Source: Cenococcum geophilum 1.58 | Lineage: Eukaryota > Ascomycota > Dothideomycetes > Gloniales > Gloniaceae | NCBI GenBank assembly: GCA_001692895.1 | Contig: KV748211.1 | Span: 62,001-126,000, forward strand | DNA: 64,000 bases | Reading direction: 5' to 3' | Shown: positions 1 to 12,300 of the stretch, in pieces | Numbering within the stretch: position 1 is the stretch's first letter | Layout of the letters: every line of letters begins with the position of its first letter | Notes under the pieces: generated by a model | Told to the model about the DNA's origin: nothing | Database searches by the model: none | Seen by the model: the letters and a program-made list of their open reading frames with translations, nothing else | Position numbers and translations under genes: made by a program

Positions 1-77
1 ATTAGTAATATATATAATACCTATAAGTTAAAACAAAGTGACCGGAATAGGAAGATATACTATATAAAAGAGGGGTA

Positions 78-234
78 AGATAACGTAGTTAACGGGGTTT
101 TGACTACTCCCCTAGTTATAACCATTTAGAACTTTTATTAGTTATTTTCCACTAAATTAATATTTTAGCTTACTTTAATTTTCTAAATAGTTATAACTAG
201 GGGAGCGGTTAAAACCCTATTAGCTATATTAGCC
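78..234. repeat. Foldback (MITE-like) inverted repeat
   Basis: Two arms of about 50 bp face each other around a roughly 50-bp AT-rich loop. The left arm contains GGGGTTTTGACTACTCCCCT and the right arm is its near-perfect reverse complement, with AGGGGAGCGGTTAAAACCCT. Mismatches are transitions. No coding potential is seen. It could be a small non-autonomous DNA transposon or a palindromic relic; no target-site duplication was resolved. Confidence 0.6.
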
Positions 235-629
235 TATATATTTTCTAGAATATTTTAAGTCCTTTATATCTTTATAAACCTACTAAACTAGTCTAGGTAT
301 TTAGGTATTTTTAAACAATTTTTAAGTTTTGCGAAGCTATTGCGATTACTTAAAAATTATAAGATAACTATATTAGTATAATAAGAGAACTTATATTTTA
401 AAGCTATTAAGAGTAAAGAACTATTTTATTAAAGGCCTCTTATTTTTAACTTTTATTTACTAATAAAATACGCTAATACCTAGACTTAGTTTAGTAGGCC
501 TATTAGTTTTTATATAAGTTAGCAAGAGATAAAGATCTAAGAAAGTATATAATACTTTAAAAGCTATAATAAGCGTAGTTGTTATTAAATTAAAGCAACT
601 ATTAATGGTACCGCTTATTACTTATCCGT
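235..629. other. AT-rich stretch without recognisable gene
   Basis: Strongly AT-biased sequence rich in TA steps and in-frame stops on both strands. I see no gene, RNA or mobile-element signature. It may hold the eroded 5' region of the HET relic that follows. Confidence 0.4.
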
Positions 630-3409
630 ATAGGTCCCTTAAATACTTTAAGTATATAAATCGAATAATAGGGGCCTTTTAACTCGTTAGTGTTAACGCT
701 TTTATTAACCCTCCTCTCTTTATACCGCCGTTAATTAAAATATATAAATATCCTATAATTATCTAGGGCAGAAATATAGCGTACCGAAGTCTGCTAAACG
801 GCCTTAACGGGAATAGGTATATATAATATATCGCCATCTCCTATATCTAGGACTACGCCGATAAGGTCGATAATAAAATAAATATTATACCTATGCTAGA
901 CAAGTTCTATGTTAATATTAATCCTAATAAAAATAGGAATGATAAGAAGCCGCTAAGCTAGAAGGGCCTTATATAGGTGGCTTATATAGTGAAACTCTGG
1001 GGAGTAGACTACTTCTAGCTAGACTTTTTATGCCTTGACTAGAAGGAGAAGACGCAGCTGGGCAATAGGAAGGATAAGGAGAAAAAGCTTCTAATCTGTA
1101 TAATGAGCGACATCTACAAGCTCGCATGGAATGTCGTGGTCATGATGCACGGCATGGGCCTTGTCTACGATCTCGACACGCCCTCGGCTTAGATGGATCG
1201 CGCCTAGACCTTATAGGAGACCGTCGTTAACTGGAAGTGGACCTTTATCTACGTCCGGTGCCCAAATACCTAGAGGAGGACGGTGACGGACCCGTCGGAC
1301 CTAATAAAGAGGTACGTGTTTTAAAAGGTGACGAGGGTGGATCCGGGCCAGCCCGGCACTAGCCTGTTCCTAGTTAGTATAGCTGATCTCCTAGACCTAG
1401 TCGATATAAGGCTGAAGCCGCCGGGTATAAAGTCGTCCAGGGTAGCGGTTCTTAACGGTATAGTTGGTGCGATAAAGACGCCCTACCGGCCTAGCGACTC
1501 GCCGCGGCGGGCGCTGCGGGCGGCTATCGCGGCCAACCTATATATTAAGTACACAGGAGTATGGCGGAGTATGTTTATGCGCGTATCGTCGCAGCTGGTA
1601 GACGTAGTGTATAGTATTATGGGTATCTTCGGGCTGTAGATTGACCCGTACCGTAAGAGCCGCGAGCTGAAGTTCGTGTTTAACGACCTGGCCCGTAAGA
1701 CTGCCGCGGTATCCGGCATCGGCCCCGGGTGGCTGGCCATCGGTGGCGTCGCTAGGAGCGACATCCCGCGTAACTCGGCATTGGGAATTGTGTTCCGCTT
1801 CCCGTATAACGAGGACGCAGGCGAGAAAGGCGACAACAAGCCGCCTAAGATGAGATTTACGAACAGCCGCCATAAAGAGTGGGTGGGCTACTACGTAGAC
1901 GACTTGCAGTACTTCCTCTACCGTTTCGACATCAAGTTCCTGACCCAGTTGCACCCGCATATTATTAATGCTACTATGCTGTCCGTCACGAACCTGAATA
2001 CTAAGCTCCCCTAGACTCTGCCGGCCCCGGGCGGCATCACGACACGCACTATGAATTGTTATCGGGCGCAATGCTATATTGGCTCTATGTACGGGAAGGT
2101 CGTATATAACTGCAACCTGGATAACCCTAAGCGGCGCGGTATTAAGGCGGTGCTGGTCGGCGAGGTAGGCGATATGCGCAACTACGGTGTGAGTATTAAG
2201 GTCCGTAGGACTAGGGTTAACAGGACTAACTTTAAAGGCTGGAAGTTCCTGCTGTTTTTGCAGTACTTAAACAAGGCCTGAAAGGTGGTGGGCGATGGCG
2301 TCTTTTATGCGAATAGCGGCTGGAGCGTGCTAAGGGGCTTAAACCGCGTTATCTTTATAATGGGCTAGGGGGCCCAGCAGGACATTGATAAGTGGCCGAC
2401 GAGAAGTACCAGCTGGTTGGACCAACGCACCATGATAATGCAGCTGAACTATGGCATTGACTCCTTAGAGGACTGGAGAGTGTCTAGGGAGCGTAAGAGA
2501 GTTATTACCTGGTTCGGGCTTAAGGTAAGACATTAATTCGCAGTGATATATGTACGTACTAGTAATGACCGGCAACTGATCTCTCCCTCCTAGGGCTACA
2601 AAACTGCCACTCGAAGTTGGAAGAAATGCTAGATGCGTCTCGATATCTCCAACATGCTAGGCGACGATAACGAAGACGAACTTAACGCCCAGCTCGCGAT
2701 ACAGCGCTCTATAGTAGCAGTGTTAACGCTTGCGCCCTGGGGCCAGTTCCCCAGGACATTACAGATATACACACCGTACCCCCTAATCGACGAGGGCGAA
2801 ATGCTAGTGGTACTGAGCTATAATAGATGGACTAAATCCGAGTACGCGGACCTAGCTAAGGCTGGCGTCGACAGCATCTTGATTCCGCAGACCAGGCCTA
2901 ACCGCATTAGCGTCGTCCACTATTTCGCACAAATTGAGTTCGGTGAGTAGGTTATATACCTTATGATAAGGCCGCACAAGAGGACTAAGAAGCCGTTCTG
3001 GTAGATATACGTGGTGCCGTACTCGTGGGGGCCTGGCGTAGGCCGCAAGTTCGAGAACGCCGGGTATATCGCTAATAACCACACCTTTACCGCGCCCGGG
3101 CCGGGCCAGCCGGCGCCGTTTAGGGCTGGAATGAATCCGATCGCGCCGGGGGAGGACGCGTTTTGGGCGATGCATAGGTGGCGTACTAGTGATAATTGGA
3201 TGGCCAGCTAAAGGGAACTGCAGGCCAGGGGGATTCCGGTCACGGGGCGCAATGTTTACGCGTTGGCGAAGGAGAAGATTGCACAGGGGCGGCCGGCTTG
3301 GTAATTGTTGACGGGGTGGATGGAATTCATTGTCTGGTGGAAAGGTGGGAAGTGGTATGCGTGGAAAGCGAGGAGACACTGGCTTTTTAGTTCGTTAGTC
3401 GCGATATAA
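630..3409 (+). pseudogene. HET-domain (heterokaryon incompatibility-like) gene relic
   Basis: HET proteins act in the cytoplasm in self/non-self recognition and trigger incompatibility cell death. One frame can be followed from about 630 to a TAA at 3407-3409. It begins with an AISY-type start of the HET domain near 830. The second block, LDFLCLDQ followed by KEKKL, lies at about 1015-1100, and RA-TLQE lies near 1200-1225. The conserved C-terminal block VWRSMFMR...VDVVYSIMGIFG (about 1558-1638) closely resembles VWRSMWLR...DIVYSMMHLL in the HET-ankyrin gene at 9.3-13.5 kb, so the two are paralogues. A probable intron runs from GTAAGA at about 2524 to CTCCCTCCTAG ending at 2594. The frame is broken more than ten times by RIP-like changes, so it is not functional. 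GC content is higher than in the flanking DNA. I recognise no second effector domain. The family call is firm; the 5' end is uncertain. Confidence 0.7.
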
Positions 3410-4299
3410 AAAGCAACCACTATTTTATGGATAGGGAGACAGATTCTACAATTGTTTATGACTGGGATTTCTTCCCGTAATATCGTATCTATAAAGGAAT
3501 TATCCAAACTTTTCTAATAGGAATATTTGCGGACCGGGATTTTTAGTATTTAGGTGAGTTCGAATATACGTTCGCGGACGAGTAAAATGTGGCTCAATAT
3601 GATCTATAGGCAGGATGAGATAAGCACTCAATTCCTTGGAATCGAAAAAGATGGCAGATTGTGTTGCGAGAATTCGATGTCGATTTCCTAGTGGTGGTTG
3701 TTAAGGAGGGGCGTTGATGTACGTTGGAAGACGCGACGCGAAGAAATACGTTTGAATTCCCGCCATCTCACGTAATATCCTCGGCAACGCTACTCCGCCC
3801 CTTTCCTCCTATATTTAAGCGACTTAGAGCCTATACTACTTATCCACGCGTAAAAGATCCCATTATGTCTTCAGCTTTATACACTTTTAGTTCCCACGCA
3901 CCGTCGCACGCCTCAAAAGCTAATTAATAAGCTCTATACCGTATATAGTTTGGTATTCTAGGCGTCAAGTCAGCTCTAAGCAATAAGCTGCGAGCGCGCT
4001 AAGCGCGCTAAGAAAGTTCGGATAAGGGAAGATCGTATATTTACAATTTTTGATTAGAACTCGTTTAATATTAAATCCTTGTATATACTGCCTACCTAAA
4101 CCTTATAGAGCCATGCTTTCGCGGCGTTAATTAGTAGTAGCGTCGTTGCAGCTGCCCTGGAGCTTGTTTATGCAGTAGTTCTAAACCCCTAAGTATAAGT
4201 ATAAGCCGTCACCCAAATCGTATATAGAGCCTTTACTAGCGCAGAGCTTTATACAGGAGTTTTAAATTAACTAGTATACGTATAATCCTCAATCTAACT
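3410..4299. other. Intergenic stretch, little recognised
   Basis: The part 3410-3900 is less AT-biased than its surroundings and holds only short open frames with no recognisable motif. The part 4000-4300 probably belongs to the 5' end of the piggyBac relic that follows. No terminal inverted repeat or TTAA duplication could be assigned. Confidence 0.35.
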
Positions 4300-6440
4300 A
4301 GCCTATAGAGCTTCTACCTAAGTAGGCTACTGTTATATAAGGCAAGGAGCAAGTACAGGAGGATAAGACTAAGGAGGACGGGTTTTGTGCCACGATTATA
4401 CCGCGTAGGCAAGCTGCTAGTGGTGAGGACGATTTGGGTAATGAGGATTAAATTGATAATACAACGCTGCCTTAGCTGTTAGTAGATGAAGTAGAGCAGC
4501 TAGGCCTTCCGTCGGTGCCTACTAATTGGCAACTACTACTACATGTTTCTATAGAGCCTCTATACGTCGTCAACCTCCTATATAAGCTCTATATTGCTGC
4601 TTAGCGCGCTAGTAAAAATATTAACCTCGTTTCTACTATTAGCAGCGCCTCCCCTACTGCTAATACTAATTCCTTTACTAAGCGCGATAAGCTATACGAT
4701 CGTTAAGCTCACTGCTTAGTCACTAATCGTTAAGATCTAGAATCGAGTGAGGGGTATAGGAGTGGGTAGGACCTTCCTAGGCAAGTCTTCCTGCTCTTTT
4801 TTAGCTAACTAATCTTCTATCTACTCGCTACTAATACGAATCTCTATGCTGCTAAAAAGGACGCTAACGGAATTAACTAATTGGGACGCTATGTAGGTAG
4901 ACAAAAGCTTATCTAGAGGGATATATCGGCCGGCGAATTAATGATTTGGATAGGCTTAATTATCTATATAGGCGTCTTTCGGTAGAAGCAGCCGCGTAAT
5001 ATCTGGTAACAAGACGACGAATAGCCTATACACGCAATTAGTTCCTTTATGCCGCGCAGTTAATAGAAGCAGATTAAGCGCTACTTCTATATATTAGCTC
5101 TAGAGCTTAGTAATACTAGAGAGCATATATACGCCAAAATCGAGCCTTTAACGTTGGCGCTGGGCGAAGCTTTTTGACGCTATGTAGTGCCTAGCTCTAT
5201 AGTATCTATTAATAAGATAATGGTAAGGTTTACTAGTAGATCTAGCTATAAGATTAAGATACCGGGTAAGCCAATTCCTAAAGGATATAAGATTATAAGC
5301 CTTTGTTAATATAGCTACTATTTTAGCTTTATATTTAGTAGCGGAATAGACGGTTTTTATTACCTACCGCGCTAAATAGAGCTTACCGATATTATCCTTA
5401 ATCCTACATCTAAAGCCGTCTTCTACCTCTACCGCCAGCTGCCCCTATAAGCTTATTAATTCTGCCTATTTTATAACAACTTCTTTAGTAATATTCGACT
5501 ATTTAGTGCACTTTAACGGATTAGAATTGCTGCCTGCGGAACTACTTATTTGAATTTAATTAATTATCCGGCGGTATATAAAACGGTAAATAAAAGGAAA
5601 GCAAGACTGCTATTTAACCTTATATCTGGCGTAGTAGTAAAAGACATACTCTTAATTGTCTGGTAGGATAAGAATCTAGTTCGTTTCTTAACGACTGTAT
5701 ATACCTACAGCTTAGATAACGTTAGTAAGGTTAAGCGGCGTCATCTATAGCTATATAACTCCTTCTTTAAGGATCTAGTTGCTCGTATATAGGGGGAGGA
5801 AGCTAGGAAAAAGCTAACGCTGCTGCGTTTATTAATTGACTATAACAACTAGATGGGCGGAGTTGATATATATAACTAGCTTTAAAGCTACTATACTACT
5901 CAGATTACCTTAGTACGTAATTAGATGCCTCTATTCTTTTAAGCGCTTAACGCGGCCGTAATTAACGCCTACCTTATAAGCAAGACACTATTTAAGATGT
6001 TAAAAAAACGGTTCCTAATTAACCACTGTTAGTTCCGCATTCGGCTGGCCTGGAATCTTATTATTAAGGGTAGTAAATTAATGGGAGCTATAGATAAGGA
6101 AGTATAAGACCTTATATAATTAACGGTACGCCCAATATCTAGTTAATATTAAGCTAGTGTAGGTCCTAGCTATAAGAACAGCGGCACTAGAAGAAGCGAC
6201 TATGTTATATTAAGCACGCCTCTACCTTATATACGTCTTCTAGGCAAGCCTTACCAACGCTAAACAGCCTACTTAAAGACGCAGGGCTTTAAAACAATGC
6301 CTTATTGCTAGTTCTACAGGTAGAAGAAGGTATAGAGGGTCACGATTAAAGCACGTCAAACGGTCACTGAGTGCTTGACGTGCTTAAAGCCTCTATATAA
6401 GGACTGCTTTAGGGACTTCTATAAGTAGCCAAATTAATAA
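4300..6440 (+). pseudogene. PiggyBac-type (DDE_Tnp_1_7) transposase relic
   Basis: PiggyBac transposases cut and paste DNA at TTAA. From about 4800 to 6400 one frame gives the family order. There is an N-terminal LLATNTNLYAAKKDANG block (about 4815-4865). The first catalytic block VSINKIMVRFTSRSSYKIK lies at about 5200-5260 and is followed by PGKPIPKGYK. A CLFYNNFFSN block is near 5463, then YKTVNKRKA (about 5576). The last catalytic block, DYNN-MGGVDIYN, lies at about 5838-5876. A Cys-rich tail (ECLTCLKPLYKDCF, about 6368-6410) fits the family's C-terminal zinc finger. The first and second acidic residues are read as Asn, as expected from G-to-A change, and stops are TAG/TAA throughout, so it is dead. 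The N-terminal 150 or so residues are poorly defined. This is a plain DNA transposon, unrelated to the Gypsy cluster downstream. Confidence 0.8.
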
Positions 6441-7419
6441 CTACTTTTTAAGCACCTTCCTAATATTCTATAGTAGTAGAGGTGGTGGATAAGATCCTAT
6501 TATATAGCCTTTTAGTCTATTATATATATAAGTTACTACTATATATATTAAAGTACCCTATCTACCGCTAGATAAATACTTAGGTATTAAGTATCCCCTA
6601 TAATGTTTGAGTTTTAGCGGTGGGGCTAGCTAAAGTTAAACGAGTAAGGGTACGGGCGATACCTAGTAATTAGCGCGCAGCCTCTATTAACTGCTAAGGA
6701 CGCTAGGTGTTAATAAAGACACTATAGGATTATTCCTTGTCCTTTTCTTTCTAGTGGTTTCTTTAGAATATTAAATAAATAATAGCTTTAAAACCAAGAA
6801 ATAAAGTAAACAACTAGTTCTCCCTGTAAATATATATTTAAGCGACCCCTATATTAAGCGAGGATAAGAAATCCTATTTTATTTTATCTAAAGTTCTAAT
6901 TGTCCTTGCTTTCTTTAACCTTTAGAATAATAGCGTCTAGGAAGTTATAAGGAAGATATGATGATTATCCTCTCTTTTATAAACATTTGAATAATAATTC
7001 AATTGCAATTGTATAGTACAAAAGATCAGGCGCTACCTCGCTTAGAGATTATAGTATTTTTTCTCATCTTAAGATATACCCCGCTTACTCAAATTCCAGA
7101 ACAAGGATCCCTACCTCTCTAAATTGATCGAACTTACATTCCACCCGCGATCCGAGCAAGTTTTTAGATGTGTATCTTAAGATATGCACCTATTTCTAAC
7201 TCATGTGCAGGTATATAAGCGACACCAAATACTAAGCCTACCCAATCCCATCAACCTGCGGTAAATACTCCACTACTATAAAGTAGAAGGAAAGATAACA
7301 TCTAATCAATTCTATCTGTCTTACTTCATGCTTATAGATCCCTGGATAATATACATTAGCGAAAACAAGTTCCAAATCGGTATTCTGCTACGAAGACGAC
7401 AGTAAATTAAAGCCCGAGA
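6441..7419. other. AT-rich stretch without recognisable gene
   Basis: No conserved motif was found on either strand. The 3' terminus of the piggyBac element should lie in the first few hundred bases but could not be located. Base composition becomes less extreme after about 6950. Confidence 0.35.
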
Positions 7420-8430
7420 GATTTGGGCATGGACTAAACGCTAATTTCTAATAACGTGTTCGCAATGAGCGGTTCACAACTGGCGTTTAAGGGAATTACG
7501 GTAGTTGTGCATTTAGAAGCTATGCTATATGCATATTTCTAGCGACGGGTAAGGAATTATGCTTAAGACCAGCTTTTGCTAAACTAACGCTGGCGCAAAG
7601 GCTCTAGGTTTAAGAACTCGGAAGGGTAATTACTAGGGGTATTATGTTGAGAGACGGAAGGATATTGTAAAAGCACCTATATAATACATCACCGTAAATA
7701 TTAGCGCGTTAAATATAAGGATGTTAAGTACGATTGCGTTTTATATTTGCGTAAATTTAAGGCCCCACTACCCCCTGCCGAATGGTATCGTAGCTTTAGG
7801 ATAGAGGATCGTAAGGGAGAAGAGATAGATAATTGTTGATTTGTGATTACGGTTTATAAACACGTTTTTAGGAAGAGTTACTTGTTAGAGTAGCTCGAGG
7901 GAAAAAAGGTCTTGTCCCTCTTACCGATAAAACTTACTCTAACGCAAATAGAGTGGGAACCTCTAATCTCCGGCGGCTAGTAAGCATATAGAGGGTTTGT
8001 CAAGGGAGAGAAAGACCCGGATATAACCTTTTAAAGTTTAATAGGTTTGATCTATTACCACGTTATAACTAGAAGAGGAGTAGAGAAGTAGAAAAGGGGT
8101 ATTAGAGAGAGGCTATGGCTTTCTTTATAAGTATATGGTTCGATAAAAGAACTCCCTAAAGCTAGAAATAAGGTAGGTAAGATATAAATTTAGAAGAAGA
8201 GTAAACTTTATATTAGAAGATAATCTTCGTTCTACTTAATAGTTTCTCTATCTTAATAGGCAGAATAGCGTTATAGTAATAGGAAGCGATTAGGAATAAG
8301 ATTTATTAACTCGTAATTTATATTGCGAAAAGAAAATATAAACGTAGGTATTGTACTAATAAACCAGTTTATATTAGCAGGCGGGGCTCTCTTTTATAGT
8401 TGAAATTCCACCTCGGCGTTAAAAGGTCTG
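7420..8430 (+). pseudogene. Unidentified degenerate protein-coding gene
   Basis: A single frame can be followed for about 330 codons with protein-like, charged and aromatic-containing sequence. Examples are MSGSQLAFKGITVVVHLEAM (from an ATG near 7466), KFKAPLPPAEWYRSFRIEDR (about 7746-7805), KKVLSLLPIKLTLTQIEWEP (about 7906-7965) and ITRRGVEK (about 8065-8090). About a dozen stops interrupt it, mostly TAG or TAA where Gln or Trp codons are expected, as in the other RIP-damaged genes here. I do not recognise the family. It has no signal peptide or obvious membrane segment. It lies alone between the piggyBac relic and the HET-ankyrin gene. It could be a former host gene or transposon cargo. Confidence 0.45.
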
Positions 8431-8560
8431 AACTCTTGTCCGCTTTTATATAGTGCTTTTAGTAATTTAAGGCGAAGATGTAATTCTAATGGTATTACCT
8501 AGCTTATCCTCTGCGGTATATATCCTAGCTAGGCGTATCTCCTCTTTGAGAGTTTTAGTA

Positions 8561-8845
8561 GGTGGCCTCTTCTTTAGATTTTATCCAATCATCATCTTAT
8601 TCTTCATTGCCGACCACTGAAAAAATCTGTTATTTACTAGATGATGACGGTTAAGTTAGCATGTATATTCCTCCCTTAAATGGCACCGAGCATCCATCCT
8701 TCCCTTATATTGGGATTGCTATAAGCAATTCTTCCTTATACGGCACTAAGCTCTGCATTGATTATTTTCTATTGCCGTCCATAGTCCTAAGCCGCTGCGG
8801 CTTTTACCTGGGTCGCCTACGGCATAGCTTAGGATAGGTGGCCGA
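8561..8845 (+). pseudogene. Short unidentified coding relic
   Basis: About 95 codons with only one or two stops read as protein-like sequence, including LPTTEKICYLLDDDG, YIPPLNGTEHPSFPYIGIAI and SSLYGTKLCIDYFLLPSIVL. It has normal amino-acid diversity compared with the AT-rich noise around it. No family is recognised. It might be a 3' exon of the relic ending near 8430 or a separate fragment. Confidence 0.3.
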
Positions 8846-9313
8846 TAGGCATAGTAGCAGGACCATTTCCCAGGGATAGAAACTCCCTGCAACTTACCTA
8901 GAGTAGATAATGTTAGCTTTAGTGCTAATTATCCTAATACGTGCTCGCGGACTTTAATACAAAGACAGCCTATACCGCTAAAGGTAGATCTTGACATCTA
9001 AACTCTCTTACACCTCACTTTGTAAAAAGTATCTTATTAATCACTTTCGGTCCTAGTTAAAATCCGAGTTAGAATTGGTTCCCTATAGAGGGCCTATATA
9101 TGAGTTAGAATCTATTTCCCGCCCTCTATCGTCTAGAAGGATCGCAGCGTCGCCATGTCTCTATATTGGAAGAAACTCCCATACTAGAGCCTCAAATTCG
9201 TGATTCGGGTGCGTGATATGTGCATTTAGTTTGCATATAAAGCAGTAATCGAAGTCATTATATGTAACGCAGTGGAAGCGGCTTCTATATATATCCTAGA
9301 AGTTTAATAGCCG
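8846..9313. other. Region 3' of the HET-ankyrin gene
   Basis: No gene recognised. It should contain the 3' untranslated region of the minus-strand HET-ankyrin gene, but no clear polyadenylation signal can be singled out in AT-rich DNA. Confidence 0.3.
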
Positions 9314-12300
9314 TTAGAGCAGCTTAAAGAATTTTGTTGAGATGTAACGTACAAGCCAGCAGCCATCGCATTGGCACTTATGGTACTTTTGGCCTGGTCC
9401 CACCGCAGCCGTTATAGTAAGTCTAAGACCGCCGAGGTTCGCGGCTAGCTTGGTATCGGCTCCTAATGCGGACAGAAGGGTATTGTTTTGGTGAAACACG
9501 GCTATGGCATACGGTGTCCATTGGCCCGGCGGCGTTATGGTGGCGACGGTTGTCTCGCTTATTCCGCTGTCGAGCAGTAGGCGGACTATAGCAACATCGC
9601 CATTCCGGCTTGCCTAGTGCAGAGGTGACTAGCCACCGGATCCCGTTGGCCCGGCAGCGTAGAAAGGGAGAGCTCTCCGCACTATGTTAATGGAGGAGCT
9701 GCGAGCAGCGTAATGCAGGAGTCCGTCTTGTTGTCGGTCGGTAGTATGGGGAGTTAGGCCTTTCGAAACGAGGAGCTCTAGAACGTCGAGACGGCCAGTT
9801 TGAGCTGCTAGGAGAACTGCGTTCCGGCCCTACGGGTCAACTACAGTGATATTAAACTGGTAAGCGCCGACAAGTAGCTGCAGTGCCGGATAGCAGCCTT
9901 CCTCCGTCAATACTAAGGGCAACTCGCCAAAAACAAGTTGCCGAGCATCAGAGTCGGCAATGGTGTCGAGGAGTAGTGTTATGACATCGTAGTGGTCTTC
10001 GAATGCGGCGATCGTGGCAGCATAGTTCCCTTTGTTGTCAACCATTGTAGGATCAGCACCGTTTTCTAGGAGTAGCTTGACGAGCCTAATATGGCCACCA
10101 GACGCAGCCAGGTGTAGCGGTGTACAGCCTAAACCATCGACGGCGAGGAAGTCAGCGCCCGCCTGGAGGAGTGCGTGGGCTACTTGGATATATCCCTTTA
10201 CCGAAGCTAGGTGCAACGCTGTTTGTCCATCCATGTCTTTGTTAGTGGGCTGTACCCTCTCGAGAGGCGCCCAGAATTCGAGGCAAAGTGCAGTGTGTCT
10301 GGAAACCATTTGGTGAGGTCCTCACCGACTTGCAGTTCCGGGCGGCCTGCGGGAATTCTGTCCGAGGTCGCTCCGTTATTAAGAAGTAGCTAAGGTATGG
10401 AATACATGTAAATGGCTTCGGCTACTATTGAAGCTGCCATTAAAGCAGATCCATAATAGCCTCCTTTCGCATTTACGTCGGCTCCTCGATTGATTAGCAG
10501 CTGGGCGATGTATACCCCCACGTCCAAAACATTAGAAGCTCGCTTATGCAGGAATCCTGCGACTGCTGCTTGCAATGCATTGTAGAAGTGGCCTCCCTTG
10601 GCGTTAACCTTAGCGCCGTTATTGAGGAGGATCTCGCACCTTAACGACTGTCTGCAGTACGCAGCCTCCTGCAGCGCCGTAGCGAATGACCCACCGCTCT
10701 GGAGGTTGACATCTGCCCTGAGTGCTAGCAGAGCGCGAAACATTTTTGTACTGCCGTAGCGGCAGGCCATCTGCAGGGCGCTGCGGCAGAGCCACCTATT
10801 GCCGTGGGTGATGACCTTTCCGGCAGTGCTGTTGACGTCTACACTGTGTTTTACCAGCAACTCGGCCAGTTCCGGTGGAGGATGGTCGAGTGTATGGAAT
10901 ATGGCCATTAGAGGCGTGCCGTAAATTCCACCAGCGGCGTTAGGGTTCGCGCTATAGTCCAGTAGGAGTTGGACAAGCGCCTTATTGTAGCGTCGCCTCA
11001 CTGCAGTTTGTAAGGCGCTGCCCTCGGGCCCAATATTCGCATTAACGTCTGCGCCTCCCTCCACGATAAGCATGCGAGCCACGGTGTTTAGTTTGAGGAG
11101 GCAGGTCGCCTGTAATGGGGTCCTATACCATCGCCCTGTAGCTTCAAGTTTAGTAGAATGAATCTGCGCTGGCATGTTGGCGTCAGCGCCACTGGCCAGT
11201 AGTAACTCGACTATTCGTAAGTTTTGATGGCAGCAAGCGGTGAGCAAAGGCGTACTATTAGTTGCCCTGAGCTGAGCGTTTATATTGGCTCCTAGTTTGA
11301 TCAGCCGCGATGTCCTCTGTGCGTCACCATGAGCTGCCGCTTCGCTAAGGGCAGCGTCCAGATCTTTCACATTATCGTTGTCGTTCAGCGGCGGCTGATA
11401 CTTTGTTGCGTTTGAACAGGTGCATTCTACTGGGTTCTTATTTGTACTTCCTGCGCCGACGCGGAGATGTCTTCTCTTCGTCTTGGCAGAGACGTTGGAA
11501 GCAAATAGCGGTTCAGTTAACCAGCCGACCCCAGTCTTCTGCCACGTGCCCGTCTTCTTTTCTAAAAAGAAGATAAAAGGCTCCGAAGACTGGTCGGTGC
11601 CACCTAAGGTCCCGGCTTGCGAGTGGTCTCCGACGATGACTACCAAGCTGCCTACGTGGCCTTTGAAATGGCAAGTTGTGTTGACTGAATATGCAGATAG
11701 GCAAGATAGACTCAATTGGACCTCATGGAAAGAAAGGCTCTCGAGGTCTAATTCTTCAGGGTTATGCCCTGAGATTTCATTGATGTCTAGAATTAGGGCG
11801 CATATAAGATGCCCATCTGTCACCGATGAATCCTTAATATCGATGTCGAAGGTCGAGCAGAAGAAATCCCCGTTGTAAACAATCTTTGATGCGGGGACCA
11901 CGGTTCCCCTAAATGAGATTGTAGGTTCCTGGTGTGAATGGAAGTCAGGGTAGAGGGGTATCAGCCTAGAATTGGGACGAATCGGGATATAGTAGCCTAT
12001 CGTGAGCCATGCAGGGGCAGAACGGGTTTTGTCGACTAGTTCGAAAATGAGCTCTTCCACGGATCTTTTATAGTCCACATTAATCCGTGTGTTTAGGAGA
12101 TGCATCATACTGTAGACTATATCCTACGCTCTTGTGGAGGTCCGCAGCCACATGCTTCTCCAGACAGAACTATATCCGACCTCCGCGTCAATGCTGAGGA
12201 AGGCTGGCCTGACGGCGTGTTGATCCCGGGAGCCCAGGTCCCTGGCAGCACCTTGTAAATAGCCGCCACCCACAACATTGGCTGGCGTTGATGGGCTGAG

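Noticed and set aside
1860-1930. YVDD-like residues in the first relic, suggesting a viral polymerase
   Set aside because: The surrounding frame is clearly HET-family, with no polymerase motifs A or B nearby.
1483-2071. Minus-strand open frames of 118 and 177 codons
   Set aside because: They are shadows of the plus-strand HET relic, which shows the family motifs.
6345-6388. AAGCACGTCAA / TTGACGTGCTT inverted repeat as a possible terminator or terminal repeat
   Set aside because: It lies within the Cys-rich C-terminal coding part of the piggyBac transposase and has no partner at the 5' side.
11420-11878. Plus-strand open frame of 152 codons
   Set aside because: It lies wholly antisense to the HET-ankyrin gene, whose ankyrin and linker sequence explains the conservation.
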